A stretch of 64,000 nt of DNA from Glandiceps talaboti (GCF_964340395.1 NC_135556.1:23078723-23142722), one strand, 5' to 3'. Shown: positions 37,687 to 53,821, numbered from the stretch's first letter. Program-made: numbers and translations. Notes: generated by a model not told the origin, from the letters alone.

Positions 37687-39099
37687 GCAACTATGTATGT
37701 ACAACATGTATGCATAGCATGTATTTCACGATGATGAGTAGACGGTCTTATAGATGTTCTCGACAAAGTCAGCAAGTAATCAAAGTCAAAATCACTTTAT
37801 TCATCCCCTTGCGTAAATTAAAACGTCAGTTCACAAACAGATGAGAAATACAACGAAGTAGAGCGGCAAATAAATCCAAAAGATCCGAAGAGGGATATCT
37901 ATATTTACACCCTATCTATAAGTATTCGTGTGATCGTAACATAATACCTTCACGGTTTGCGATAGGATGGGTATACGGATAGTCATTTAACGTAGACGTT
38001 AGCATTGTTTTATGCAAATTTTATCCCTCTGTGACATCAAAGGTCACCATGTGCCTCAGCTGATGTCTCGTTTGTCTTACATCAAAGGTTACTATGTGCC
38101 TCAGCTGATGTCTCGTTTGTCTTACATTAAAGCTACAAACAGGGATTAATGGATTCAAAATTGATAATAAGTGTAGAAAAATCGAAATGAAAGGAGTATA
38201 AAACCACTTTCACATGTGGTATTAGCTTTACATTGTTGACCTTGTAATTGATCGAAGTGGAAAGAAAAACTACTTAGTAGAAATTTGTGGCGTTAACAAA
38301 CAATTAATTCGTATATTCATATATTTAACAAGTATTTATACATTTTATAAGTGGAAATATTGAAAAACAACTTTGTTTACTTTTGGAGTCGATCGTACAA
38401 TCTGTTTGCTTGTATGTAATCACTAGAGCGCAGCTGTCAGATATATATTGGCACTGCTGCTAATCCAAAGCCAAGATTTAGGTAAGACTAGTTTACGCTT
38501 GATAACCCCTTGTGGTATATTTCACACTGTAAACAATCACTACAGAAGTGTGTAAGGTACATTTTCGATATATCTGCAGTGACCCTAGGTCATGGAACAT
38601 GCGTATCAGTATTTTCTTTTTAATATAATATAATATAAATGTTATATAAGATTCGCAATTGAAGACCTCATTTTTGTCAACAATCTGTGTCTAAAATACA
38701 CTAATACACACTAAATCGTATTCACGTACTAGTCCGGGTCGATCAAGTGTTATGAGTTGGCCATGCGGATGACAAATGGGTATATATTTTGATTTAAAAT
38801 GAATTTAACATGTTTTCCTACTTGAAAAAAAAGTGAAACAGCATCGACAAAGTCCGTGTTTGTAATTCAATAAATTGTAAAAAGCTAAAAATGTGGGTAA
38901 AATGTTGTTATCGTACGTACAATAACAAACATTTTACACACTTTTGCAATATATTGAATTACACAAGAATTTGATGTTATTTAACATAGGTTTTTGTGTA
39001 GTTTGGATTATTTGGTACAAAAAAGTTATATTTTCATCATATCCGACTTCCTATCTAGTGAAAGCTATGTTAGTCCCGATAGGCATGATTCTACGCACA
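37687..39099. other. Non-coding stretch with one 45-bp tandem duplication
   Basis: No exon is recognised apart from repeat-derived frames. The duplication at 38,034-38,123 is listed separately. Confidence 0.45.
38034..38123. repeat. 45-bp tandem duplication
   Basis: Two head-to-tail copies starting ACATCAAAGG and ending GTTTGTCTT, differing at two positions by eye. Confidence 0.92.
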
Positions 39100-39406
39100 A
39101 ATGTAATAATAGACCCAATATTATGTATTTTGAATGGCATTTTCCGTCCTATGCGCAAATGCCATTGCAATTATTACCACTGGCATGGACCTATAGTGCC
39201 ACAACGGCCCATTACCCGTCCTCAACTCCTTTGGGAGCATACAATCCATTGAAGCCTCTATAAGTGCACAGGATTAAAGCATTCACATCACAACCTCTAT
39301 CCTACCAGGTCCCTAATGATATGATGCAGCTTTGTTGACTGGGGCACAATCGGGGATCAAATCCTGCCTAAAGGCTTTCACCAATTACCATTGAGACTCA
39401 AACAGA
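39100..39406 (-). mobile_element. Diverged tRNA-derived SINE, copy 1
   Basis: It aligns along its length with the better preserved copy at 49,369-49,693. Shared blocks are TCCTCAACTCC, GGGAGCATACAATCCATTG, AGGATTAAAGC and ATCCTACCAGGTCCC. On the minus strand the head end keeps a degenerate B-box (GGATTTGATCCCC) preceded by an A-box-like TGGTAATTGGTG. The tail keeps an ATTATT-like remnant. Divergence is clearly higher than in the other copy, so this insertion is older. Confidence 0.75.
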
Positions 39407-41332
<1,926 letters not shown>

Positions 41333-41812
41333 TCTCTCTTTTACAGGGCGCCAATTTGATCAATCAATTGTAGAGCTTCTTTTGATTTGCTTGTATACTA
41401 TACTATACTATACTATACTATACTATACTATACTATACTATACTATACTATACTATACTATACTATACTATACTATACTATACTATACTATACTATACTA
41501 TACTATACTATACTATACTTTACGTCTAACTGTGTTTGTCATATTCTGATTCGTCTTCCGTACGTACGATAGACAAACGCGATGGACGTTAAATACACTA
41601 AATAAAGCAAGTCAAGCTTTCTTCTTCATCAAATTTAATCATATTGTCACTACTATCATTGCATCACCTTTATTGTTAAGTTTAACTCGCCTAAGGGGCA
41701 AAGTAAGCGTGTGAATCTGCGAGGCAAGGCTTCCATTTTGCAGTATTAAAGCAACAACATTCTACAGTATACTAATTTAGAAGGTCGTGTAAGCCGAATT
41801 GGAAAATGTGTC
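41333..41812 (-). repeat. Interspersed repeat with pentanucleotide core, copy B (inverted relative to copy A)
   Basis: Reverse complement of the segment at 32,144-32,634. It begins CTTTTACAGGGCGCC, continues through the same 50-bp tail, and contains (ATACT)n at 41,393-41,519. The 290-bp body then ends at GCCGAATTGGAAAAT. Identity in the body is about 98 percent by eye (around six substitutions in about 290 bases). The homology stops abruptly at both ends where copy A meets its flanking microsatellites. Confidence 0.87.
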
Positions 41813-42469
41813 CAAGGCAATTGAAAACTGTACACGTGTATTCGTAGATAGGTCAAAGCTCGTGAACTAGCAGACACCGTCGAATTGTACAGATCAATCA
41901 TTAACGCACAACTTCAAAGTGTCTAAGTGTATGTATACATGTTCAATAACAAATGTAATAACTCGCTGCTTACCCTAAATGGGGAATGCACATAAAAAAC
42001 AATCAGCCAACTGTATTGATTCAGTCTGGTAGAGCACTCTGAATATTTCTAATTGAACACATTTGTTAATTTAACCATAGTCCATTTCATCACTAATGTT
42101 GCCATGTCATTATGGATATTCAGAATAGCGATGAAAATGACATCAATGAATATTGAAATCAACATTACTTAGGAACACATGTCAAGCGTAAGTAAGTGCA
42201 CTTATGACATAAAACATCCACATTGTTATTTATTCATGTCTAACTGAAAAAATAGTCAAGATTTGTAGAACAACTCAGAGTCTGCGGTTTCATTTTCAGT
42301 AAATACGGGCAACTGTCTGTCTATTGTTTCAACAAAAAAACCTAAAGGTATGACACGTCACACTTGAAAGTCAGTGGGTATTATTTACATGTAATAAATC
42401 ACAACGTTCCAGTCTTGTATTAAATTGTTTTCTTCAAGCGAGTATCACTACACTCGTAACACTACAGCG
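41813..42469. other. Non-coding stretch, nothing recognised
   Basis: No exon or repeat that I can support. Confidence 0.45.
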
Positions 42470-42530
<61 letters not shown>

Positions 42531-42578
42531 GCCTGTCTGTCTGTCTCCGTCTGTCTGTCTCCGTCTGTCTGTCTGTCT
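42470..42578. repeat. (CTGT)n microsatellite
   Basis: About 109 bp with a few CCTG and CCGT interruptions toward the right end. Confidence 0.95.
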
Positions 42579-43263
42579 CTCCTCCCTCCTTTAACTTCTT
42601 GTTGATCAATCCTTCTGGTCTATTTTTGTAAGCATCTTCAGATTTCTCTCAGACAGTTCATCTATGTTATCCATAAATGTTACGCCTATATGCTCTATGT
42701 TATGCAGTCAATCCATCTATCTGCCTGACTAGCTGCATATCATAATCCCTCAAGTTTAGTCTCTTTATCTCATTTGCGATATTTTAGGAATGGACATATC
42801 ATTATAATGGTATTCTAATACATTTATAACCAATTTTTCACTGTCCACTGTGCATGAATAAATTGTGACGGATGAGATAACTATATCATCATCGATAGAA
42901 ATAAATCCATTACGTCCTTTTACCTTTCAAACAAATTAACGGTTAAAATGTTGAAATGAGACTAAAATTGGTCTACGCAGAACCACGCAGTCTTGAATAC
43001 AGAGTATGTAGATCGGACTGTGTCGTCAATCGGTCTGGTCTATACTTACGCACATTGTAATTTGACCAGCTATCCACAAGCAAACGTTTAAAGGAGGACG
43101 AACTTAGTTAAAATTATATTCTGCAAAAGAACATCCAATTCTGACACTTTAGGGGTACTTTCAATGTCTAGAAAGGGGAAATTTCCCGTATACAGGTACT
43201 TGTAAAATTATATGATCAGATACTCACTGATTTAACTTTTGTTTTGAGTTGCACAATGAAATC

Positions 43264-43378
43264 TTTCATTCATTCATTCATTCATTCATTCATTCATTCA
43301 TTCATTCATTCATTCATTCATTCATTCATTCATTCATCCATCCACTCACTCACTCACTCACTCACTCACTCACTCACT
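43264..43378. repeat. (TTCA)n to (CTCA)n microsatellite
   Basis: The first 75 bp are (TTCA)n. Two (CCA)T units then mark a switch to (CTCA)n, so one founder tetranucleotide seems to have been replaced by a point variant that then expanded. Confidence 0.95.
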
Positions 43379-46147
43379 TGTGTATATTTTAGTTAGCTTA
43401 AAGCTTGGTTTCCACAGTAGAACATTTTTTAAACTTTAAAAGAACTTAAACAACTCCAACAGACAGATAATGATCACACTAAACGACAGTTAGATCAATC
43501 AATGAAAGATTGAGACACAGAAGCATTGGACTTTCTTACTAAAAATACTTCATTAAAAAAAGATGCACGCCTTGAGTTGTTACTTGAACTCTGAGGCTGA
43601 CTGAATTAGCATCCAGCATTTCCAAGATGTACACTACCAATTCACAATTTTTAAGCAACCAAATCTTATTCACACTATCCTCTTCGAATATATTGTCTTA
43701 TCAGTAATCTCCTTTACAGTTAATGTAGTCAACATCTATCTCCACATCTTAATGCGTCTACTTCCCGTATCTCAGTCATTGCATTGATAAGATAAGCTGA
43801 CGTTTTAAAATAGCTTTCACCAATAATTACAATATTAGTGAAGGGTTAGTTAGCATTGCTAGTATAGTATGTAATCTACGGGTTGGAGGTTTAAAATGTA
43901 AATTTAAAATTTAATTTAATTTAATTTAGGAAAACAAAGAATTTATTTTGCCAGCCCTTCTATATTTTGTAACATCCTTATTGGCGCGAGTGTACTATAG
44001 TCGGGTTGTCAAGAAACGGACGGTGAGACGAAACGGGAATTCATTTTACAGTGCAACTAACATTTGACATTTATGACACGATGGAAAGCGGCTGGCTAAT
44101 TGATATCAGAATTAGTCCACTTTAAGGGTGCAATTATCTCTGGACAAACTATATCGGGAACGAGGATAAATGAGATAAAACGTGTGAAAGTTTACGAGGT
44201 GAAGTGTATGACAAGCCGACTCTGATGAGTGAAAAGACGCCACTCATGCTGACATAGACGACAGTGAAAATTATATTGTTTCTCTGATAAGATGTGAATT
44301 GCATGTATGTGCATTTCTATTTTTAAAAAAATATCTTTACATATTCTACGAATTGGCCATCAACCATACGACGTGAATAATATTTAACTGACAAGTAAAA
44401 CATGATATCAGAAAAAGGTATGTAGTAAAAGGTTTCGAACTGAAGAGAGTTTTCTATTTTTAGATACAAATAATTATAAATGTGCATACATGCAAGAGCA
44501 CATTAACCGGTGAAGACAGTCGTTTGACTGTTGGCAATTTTCGAAGGGTGGATCTTCCCATTGTATATAGAAACACTTGCCCCACACGTTTCTGGATCAG
44601 TTATTGACAATATTATGTTGGTAGATAATTGCAATCGTGGAGGGAATAGCCTTGACTTTTCTATTTCGTATGAAGTGAGATAAGGAAAAGAAGATAACAT
44701 TAAGTAACACAACAAGATCACTGATATCAATCTAATTTATATCAATCTCCAAAGCACTGTTCCATTCAGTAGCCTGAATGGCTATAGCACATAGTAATCT
44801 TTGGTGAACAAATAAATCTTCGGTTTGTTTGGAAACATGATACAAAAACAACAGTGATATATACGAATGTCTATGATGTAGATTATCGTGACTTTTATCA
44901 GCTTGTTTATATCTCTGAATTTCAAGTTACTCACCTACTCACTTAGTTTATTGCTTGCTTCGTGTGGTAAACTGGACTTCCAATCTTCTCCACAAATATC
45001 AATAAACACAGTTGGTTTGGATCCCAAGTGCTTTGTTTCTGATCAATTACCAACATTCATTTTGTCAAGGCAAAACTTGTCTCATTCAGGATTGCCACGC
45101 ACAGGCTAGAATAAGAACAACAAATAACTTTTGAATAAAGATTCTGAAATACATGTAAAACATTGCCGTGGTTCTGATAAATTAAAAAAAAATTATGTTG
45201 GTCTTTTTTAATTCATATTTATTCAGGCAATGATATTTCAATTCATTTCTTTTTAATTTCCATGCAATTTTACGATATTTTCCTCAGGCTCTATAGGAAA
45301 AAGGAAAACGTTAGATAAAGACAGATAATTGAAACCTCACAATTTATGGCCTTGATACATGGCCTTTATCCATAGATCTTCAGATTCTCTAAGATAAATG
45401 GTTCTAGACAGTGGCATGTATATGTTCCTACAAGAAATCTCCATTCACTTTAAATTGGTTCAATCAAGCTGTAAATTTGATAAGGGTTGTGACCAGTTTG
45501 CTTTTTCAGTGTGTGCCCCCTCCCAATAGAACTATTTGTGGACAATTTTTAAACGTAGTTTAAATACATTTTTCTAGACATCGTGTTTACATAATCTATT
45601 TCATCTGATCGGGTTTCATTTCCAAGCTTATGCAAGGCGCTAAGAAGCACCTGTGGTACGTCTTTATAAGAAATGAATAATATATTAATATAGTAATACA
45701 TGATACATTGGTTAAATAAATTTGATCGTTTGAGTGCTGACAAATAAGGCGACTAACAACAAGCAGTATGCAAATGATCTCATTCATATATAAACTAACA
45801 TACGAATATGCAAATCATCCAATTAATATTCACGCTTACCTTTCTATGATGTTTAATATGCTAAGCAGTATACTCATTAGTCTACAAAACACGTTTGAAG
45901 ACTAATTACTCAGTTAATTTATTTGTATTGGTATAATTAACACCATATCTATTACTTGAACTCAATGCTAAATACTAAATAGGGTTGAACTGGACATAGT
46001 GGCCAAGAGAGATTTGTGCAGGTGGCCTGCATGATGTCACATCATCGTAATAGCTATACTAATTTTCCTTTGAATAACATTTATATTTCTTAGGAACAGA
46101 TTGATTACTTGATCGATTATAGTAGATGAATCCATGGATAATTTTTT
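43379..46147. other. Non-coding stretch, nothing recognised
   Basis: Open frames at 44,503-44,730 (minus) and 44,888-45,109 (plus) have hydrophobic beginnings but no ATG, starting only at TTG and GTG. They are therefore not called as signal-peptide exons. Confidence 0.45.
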
Positions 46148-46281
46148 CCATTCTGTAGATGAATAAACACATTTCTGTAAGGCATGATACTGTACAAATG
46201 ATAAAATATAAATAATTGTTTCCATTCTGTAGATGGATAAACACATTTTTGTAAGGCATGCTACTGTACAAATGATAAAAT
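46148..46281. repeat. 74-bp tandem duplication (second copy slightly truncated)
   Basis: CCATTCTGTAGATG recurs at 46,148 and 46,222. Both copies continue AATAAACACATTT (GATAAACACATTT) with GTAAGGCATG, then ACTGTACAAATGATAAAATA. Confidence 0.9.
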
Positions 46282-46999
46282 ATGTCTTACACGTACATCC
46301 CACTTAACATACATTTCTGATAAAATACAAATTGAAAGAATCAGCACTTTAGATATTGTGGAACTTATGACAAATTAAGTAGATTTATTAACATATTTCC
46401 TGATGAATATAAGTCAGCAACCATATTCTTAGATGTACCGAAAAGAGAAGAGAACAGTTCCTTCGTCGAAAGATTGAAATTGGTGAAATCAAAAGTTAAA
46501 CTTTATATTAATATTAATTCTTACAGCCCTGTCTAATATCAGATCACGAAGTGTAAGCTAAGGCAAGTCTAATTAATAACCTAAGTAGGCATGACTGATG
46601 TACCATAAGATAAAAGCATTATTGTTTTTACATTAATTAATCACAGACATTTCGGAATTGACGAAAAAAAACCTCCAAAGTATATGCTTCAAAAACAACT
46701 GCAATATGTCCATTTACCGTTCCAAGTGATCATGTTTTACTGTCAAATGTTATTCCTGTAATCATGCATAATTTTGCATCTAGAATGGCGTCTAGATAAC
46801 AGCTCCTGTAACTTTAATGATATTAAACTGTTGTCTAAAGTGTTTCCCAGATGTTGGATGTGTGTTGTTTTTGTAAAGATTGATACAAATTTACGTTACT
46901 ACCTGTACCCTACACAACATTGTTATTTTCCTATCATACGAGGGGTTATATTTTCAAAGTAAAGGTGAAAGTTAATTCGATTTTCCTCTTCTTGTTCAA
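46282..46999. other. Non-coding stretch, nothing recognised
   Basis: No exon or repeat that I can support. Confidence 0.45.
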
Positions 47000-47825
47000 G
47001 TTCTAAAACCTTTATCATATTCCCCTCCCTGTTAAGTGGATTCTAGATCCTTTGTAAGATTCCCCTCTCTGATACCCAAATCATAAATTTTATCAATTTC
47101 CCCTCTCTCTCTGTTAACTGGATTCTAAACTTTTCATCAGATTCCCTCTCTTTGTTACCTGGGTACTAAACCCTTTATCAGATTTCCCTGTCTCTGTTAC
47201 CTAGATACTAACCCTACATCCGACCCCTCTGTTATCTGAATACCTATGCTTTTGTTCAACCCCCCCCCCACTGTTACCCAGATTCTAAAACCTTCACCAG
47301 ATTCCCCCATATGTTACCCACATTCTAAACCTTTTCCCAGACTCCCCCGTCTGTTACCTAGATTCTAAACCTTTACAAGATCACCTCCCTCATTTACCCG
47401 AATTCTAAACCTTTTGCCAGATTCCCCTATCTCTAGCACCCAGATTGTACACTCTTCATTTCAGATTTCCATCAGACTCTTTAAATGTGTTTATTAAATT
47501 ATTTAAGTGCTAATCTTTGTCACACCCCGCTCTCTGTTACTGGGGCTCTGAACCCCCCATCAGATTTCCCGCTCTCTTATTCTGAATCTAAATTTTGCAA
47601 CAGATTCTTCTCACTCTGTTACACGAATTTAACCCTTTTACGAGATAGCCCCTCTATCTACCGTGATTCTAAGCCCTTAACCAGAATCCCTCTCTCTCGT
47701 ACCGGGATTCTAACCCTGTAACACTGTAACATATCCCCTCTCTTCTACCGGGATGGATTCTACACCCTGTACCAGATTCTCTTGTTTTCTGTTACCCAAA
47801 TTGCAAAATCTTAACTAGGTCTCCC
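47000..47825. repeat. Highly degenerate pyrimidine-rich minisatellite, ~43-50-bp unit
   Basis: About sixteen to eighteen units share GATTCTAAACCTTT, then CCAGATTCCCCTCTCTGTTACC, with length and sequence variation in every copy. The plus strand is strongly C/T-rich. No two neighbouring copies are identical, so the array is old and no longer homogenising. The open frame at 47,485-47,721 is a by-product. Confidence 0.85.
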
Positions 47826-49368
47826 TATCCCAGTTCTAACAAAACTATATTGTAAACAAAACCATAACAATCATAACATGAGGATATCGTGACCCAAATC
47901 AGTATTTTTCTCATACTCAAGTCTAAAATATGTGTGAATAATAAATTATTAGGCAGTCGGCAGCTATATTTTTTATAACCTTACTTATATGCATTTTATC
48001 ACACAAAATACTACCACTGTGTCCGTTTAAGTAGACACTACAATGCTTTGATAGTGTGGCCTAAGGGGGTTAATTAGAATAAAGGGAGAGAGTGTAATTA
48101 CATGACTGGTTTTATATGTCTGATTACTTATACTTCCGATTTTAGTATCGATGCGACTTTCTGTCCATTATGCCGTCGTCGGTAGCATTCACTGAATGTT
48201 TGCATAGATGTGTTCATCTACGCAAGGTCCCGGATTCTGACATTACTCTCGCGCCATCACACGGTGCATGGACATGCTATGGTGGCAAATGATCGTCCTT
48301 TGGAAAAGCAAACATCGCGAGATTTGTAGATGTTGAAAATAAGATTTACAGTAAGAGAGGATTTGAAGCGAAAATTCACCTCACGTCTTTGAAAATAAAA
48401 TGTGTTTTGGTTTATTTCCAATTCAATTTGATGACTATAAAGAAACACTGTCCCTGACGGGATGGGACGATGGTTGAAACGAGAGGCATATCCAATCCTT
48501 TACATTGCCATTCGTCATGTCAAATGTACATTATTTCTTTTTGTTTGTTTTCTTTGTGTGTCTGGAGGATAGTTCGATTGTACGTGTAGTATTGTTACTT
48601 GGGTTACTCTTCGGAATAGTACACTAAAAGTGTACCTTTGTAGTCGAACTTAAATTTGCGTACTTTAGTAAAATAGCCAAACGTCTCAATTAAAGAAAAA
48701 AGGTAACTTTGTACTGCGTACAGTATAACGATATGTTACACTACATAAAGCCTTGGAACCTAATCCCAATCCTTTCAGATGGATTTACAACAGGAAAGAG
48801 TTCCTGGTGATAACAATACTCTCAATTTAGGATTTGCTGTTTAAAAGTGTCACATAAACTACAGCTACCTTTTATCATATTGATTACATAATTACGAATT
48901 ACAACTTGAAAGTGGATTAATACATTATTATTGCCTAGGTACTGATTTGGTGTAGAAAATAAAACTTGAACCAATTACAAGTTTTCATCCCGTTGTAGCA
49001 TTTGTCCTCTGTCCTAGACACATCATACCAAGTGGCTACACCATTTGTCCTGAATTGTTACAACGTGTTTGTCGCACTGACTTTGTATATTGATATTTCT
49101 AGCTTGATGTCATTATTGTAATTGTATAACAATGCAAGCAGTAAACAAGACCTTTAACGGAAGTTCCCTACCAAGGCCCATACGCCACTTCCGCCTAGGG
49201 TTTGATCGATGCCACCTCCCTACTGATAAGTGAAAATGAATGAAAGCAACGAATTTTATCTTATTTAACATCAAAGTTTTTATTAAACATAGTGAATTCC
49301 CAATATATCCTTTTCCATTAAGGACTATTCATCACACGTAGTCCACCCTAAAGTTATGACTGTACAAG
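47826..49368. other. Non-coding stretch, nothing recognised
   Basis: No exon or repeat that I can support. Confidence 0.45.
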
Positions 49369-49693
49369 GTAATAATAATAATAATAATAATGTTGGGTTC
49401 TTATATAGCGCTTTCCCAAACCGTGCTCAAAGCGCTTTACAATTTTTATTACCCCTGGCTCGGATCAGAACGGCACAACGGCCCTTTAGTCTTCCTCAAC
49501 TCCCCGGGGAGCATACAATCCATTGCAGCCATTTCAGCGCATAGGATTAAAGCCTTCACATTGCAACCTACATCCTACCAGGTCCCCAAGGACTTTAGCC
49601 ACTCAGAAACAAACAGCAGGCAGCGACAGGGCTCGAACCTGCAACCTGTAGATTCCAAGCCGGTCACGCTAACCATTCACCCATCGTGACTCC
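49369..49693 (-). mobile_element. tRNA-derived SINE with L2/CR1-like tail, copy 2
   Basis: On the minus strand the element begins GGAGTCACGATGGGTGAATG and contains an A-box-like TGGTTAGCGTGACC and a canonical B-box, GGTTCGAGCCC. Together these are a polymerase III promoter of tRNA type. A body of about 200 bp follows. It ends with AGCGCTATATAAGAACCC and an (ATT)n tail. A GCGCTATATAA-type end followed by ATT repeats is the classic 3' end of SINEs mobilised by L2/CR1-clade LINEs. It is full length, about 325 bp. Two plus-strand open frames over it (49,356-49,544 and 49,390-49,689) are artefacts. Confidence 0.85.
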
Positions 49694-51036
49694 ACAATGA
49701 GATACCAGATATTAACAGACTGTGGGTAAAGTTTTAAGCTTAAAGGATCTATTTACAGAAAGTCGAAGGCTGCTTAGAATTTTTACGTTATTGAGCTGTA
49801 ACAATTGTTCGTGAAGGGGTTATACTGTACGCTTCTAATGAGAGGTCAACTGAGTTGAAGCGGTTCAATAAATGAGGAAGGTTGTATAATGATAACTTCA
49901 CTAGACAGTAGTACGTTATCAATAACCTACCACAATTATAATAGCTCAACGCTCGAGTTGTTTCATTAAATTAGACGGGCGGGCAAAGTAATTTTTTATG
50001 AGAAAGGCTTGAAAGAGTGAGGGGAATTACATTCAGACTCTCATCTAATATTCCTTTTAAACAATTTCTCATTAACAAAATATTGGTATACAAATTACAA
50101 CTCAAGTATTATTACTTCGATCCAAATCTGGCAAGACTTCATTATAAGGGTACAATTATTCTAGATTAAGTCGATGTAAGCAGACAAAATAAAATTGAAT
50201 AATTTGGCGGAAGAGTTCTTGACACAGAAAATTTAAAAGCTTTAATTCCGAGTAGTTACATGGTGAAATCAGAAATTCGGAATAATCGTGTCTGTATTCA
50301 GATCGTCTCTTGTCGCCATATAAATTTATCCGTAAATCTGCAGATAACTTTCAAAATGCAAATAAAACTAAAAATAAAGTACATCGTCGTATTTATTTAA
50401 TTGAGTAAATGTATAAATAGATTTATTTCCACTTTGTGGATACGACTTATACCGTTGGGTGACTGCATTTTAACGCATCATAAATTTCAGGGTGAAAAAT
50501 GTGATGACAAGATGATTTATTCATAAGCTTTGAAAGGCTGAAAAAGAGTCAAGATACCAATCGATGGGGCACCTCGTGATATTTAGATTGCATTTTGTTA
50601 AGACCGTTCCAGACGAGATATTTCATATATATACTAGAAGTAGTGGCTCGAAGTAGAAAGATGTAAAAAGCTGATAGACATAAAACTTAAAGCCGCTGAT
50701 AAATAGAAGGACCTTTAAATAAGTGCTGTCAAATCTTCGACTTAACCGACCCAATTTCATATCTTTGGAGCCAACATGCCACTTTTCTTGTTGCACCTAC
50801 TTGGATATATTTTACAATGATGTAAAAAGTTCTTAATTGAGAGCTGTGTCACGAGAGTTCATATTTTAAATGGAGAAAAGTAATTTGAAAAGATTTTGGA
50901 AAACTTTCATGGATTATAGTAATGGAGATATGAACGTTGCCACTTGTTGATACTACAGGCATTCAACTCAGCATGGCACACGATATTGCATACATAAAGG
51001 TGGACATAGTTCAACTCCAGAGTAACAATAGCAGAG
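49694..51036. other. Non-coding stretch, nothing recognised
   Basis: Unique AT-rich sequence without supported exons. Confidence 0.45.
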
Positions 51037-51039
51037 ACA

Positions 51040-51127
<88 letters not shown>

Positions 51128-51144
51128 ACACACACACACACACA
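51037..51144. repeat. (AC)n microsatellite
   Basis: About 108 bp of (CA)n with two ATAC interruptions. Confidence 0.97.
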
Positions 51145-52437
51145 TCATGATCATTAATCACATTGAAAAGTGATAAGCATTGCTATTCTTTACAAAGTAC
51201 AGCTTCTGCTGAAGCAACTCTAATAAAAAGACTTGTCTTCGGTTATTGACTTTCCCACTGATAAACACAATGATTAATTGTCTGCTTCAACATCCAATCT
51301 GCGGGACAGTACTATAATTCGTTATTGTGCATTCAAAGTTGTTTAAGTATGTCTGAACAATTGTACGTCGCATGAGTAAAACACCAAAGTAACCCCGTCT
51401 ATGCTGTAATCAGTGAATAGTAAACGAATACTTGATAGTTGTAGCATAAACAGACAATGACATATGGTGTATACTATGTAAATTGATTTACACAACACAC
51501 ACACACACGGATTTCTTGATTGTGTTACACATCATACAATGTAGACAGGAAAGTGACGAATTTCTGAGTTCATCATTCAAACCTCAAGTTATACAGGGTC
51601 AATTAGACAACACGGTGTGTTTTATACCTCTCATAACGATTTTTTTATTTAGCTTATTTAGCTTTCCTACATAACGAAAATACATACACCAATTACTGGT
51701 ATGTTTGTGAAACGAGACAGTCTGTCTCACTACTACATGTATGTACCAAAATTTAGATTGAGCCAGACACAAATAAGATAAATGTAAAAAAGTGACAATT
51801 CCTGAAGAAGGTTTCTTATGAGACTAAAAGTGATGTACTGTTTGCTTTTCTTAACCCTAACACGAACATGGTTGTCGTCAATAAACGCGCAGTTAAACTA
51901 TAAACAATAAATTAACAAGTGAAATATTATTGATTTGATCACTGGAAATTGAATCCACTCCTACGTAATAGTGCTCGTTTAGTCTCACAATTTATTCTTT
52001 GAAAAAGAAATAACTTAATGTCGACAATCGATTTATACTTTCATAAATAAAACCCTGAAGGATGATTTGAACTTTGTGCAGAACTTCCTGTACAAAAAAA
52101 ATAATATTGAATTAAACACAGGCTGGGACCGACTGAATAACGGAGTTGGAACAAATTTGATACATTGGGCGTGGGGTTGGTGTGGAAAATAACGTTTTAT
52201 CAATTCTTCTTCACTGTCTATGGTTTTATGAATTTCAAGGCCTCTTGACAATTCAAAAGAAATGTACAATAATTCAAGTAGAAATTCTTTTTGGTATATT
52301 ATTCACTCATATTATTCACTCATACACACACTTTCTATGAGCTTTATCGACACGTACCATCCTTAATTATACAGCATAATGTCCTCAAGACCATAATTAT
52401 CACAATATAGCTGGGTCGGCAATCGCAATCGATTGCA
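51145..52437. other. Non-coding stretch, nothing recognised
   Basis: No exon or repeat that I can support. Confidence 0.45.
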
Positions 52438-52687
<250 letters not shown>

Positions 52688-53821
52688 TGTACGGAAACGA
52701 AAACATCTCAACTCTATTTTGAGACTTTTTGAAACATAGGCGTACACAAATCTTGAACACACATAATTGGAAACCACACGACGATGTATTCTGGGATTCC
52801 TTTGAAACACTTAAAAAGATTGATCTGGGAAAGATGCTTGCCGAAAATAAATTGAATTTGTCGACTTGAAACGGTGCCACGCGATGATATATTTACTAAT
52901 TTCATGACACGCTGACCTGTCCTTGCTATATTGTTAATATTTTAGGCCTTGAGCGAGGAATTGCATTTACTTGTTAAAACCCAAACGGTATTAATCCTGG
53001 GTTGATTTATTCATCTAATTACTCTTAACTAATTATATGAAATGATATATGCAGGTAAATTAATACTTGGATAAGCTGTAATTCATTTAGATATATTTAC
53101 CTTCATTGTAAGATTACATTTTATATTCACAAGAAGGGGGTGTTAGCACCTCGGGATATATTCATAGACTTGATTACAGAAATCACGCCATCTGAAGGTG
53201 GGAATGGGGAGATACAGGATTAACTACACACAAAGATTTGTGTAAGAGATTATGTATGTATGTGTGAGAGAGAGGGGAATGGGTGGGGTTAGGTTTGAGA
53301 GTGTTTATAATATGTGTGTATGTGGAGTGCTAGGACTTGTAACTTAGTGAAGTGTTTGATGTGTGAGAGTATGTGTATGAGAGACCGTAAGTATATAAAT
53401 ATATACCTGTGTGATTTTCACTCGCCAATGTCAATCTCGAAATAGAATCGTCGATGTATGTGTATACAGTGTAAATGTCATTACATGTAATACAAGTAAA
53501 AAGTATAGCTTGCAATATAATCATGTGTCTTGCTGAGCAATTTCAAACATACGCCCACGCCAATTAAGCAAAAATGTGGAATTGAGCACGTATATGTCAA
53601 AGCGTTTTAGTTGATGAAGTGTAGATACTAGTAAATCACAAGCATTGAAATATATGCCTAAACAGTCTCTAAACAAACTACTGCTAAAAGGACGTGTATG
53701 GAGAGACTTGCAAACGTATATTCAACATTGTCTGTCTGCATTGTTTGCACTTCATGCAATAATACTTTTAATCGCTGCAAAGTGTCACTCTCATTGCCTC
53801 ATTTCATGTCATATTTTACAG
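52688..53821 (+). other. Sequence ahead of the nicotinic-receptor exon
   Basis: Non-coding. Its last bases form a good acceptor: pyrimidine-rich CTCATTGCCTCATTTC and then TTTTACAG, with AG at 53,820-53,821. No signal-peptide exon with an ATG is recognised in the preceding kilobases. Confidence 0.5.

Noticed and set aside
39100-39263. Overlapping frames of 89-102 codons
   Set aside because: They read through a SINE copy, with matching translated phrases in the second SINE copy at 49.4 kb.
44503-45109. Two frames with hydrophobic N termini as candidate signal-peptide exons, one with a phase-1 GTAAAC that could join the nicotinic exon
   Set aside because: Neither has an ATG (they begin with TTG and GTG, and a stop lies just upstream of the plus-strand one), and the candidate donor is weak.
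49620-49693. A tRNA gene (B-box GGTTCGAGCCC on the minus strand)
   Set aside because: The tRNA-like part is the head of a SINE. It is degenerate in cloverleaf pairing by eye and continues into the SINE body and ATT tail.
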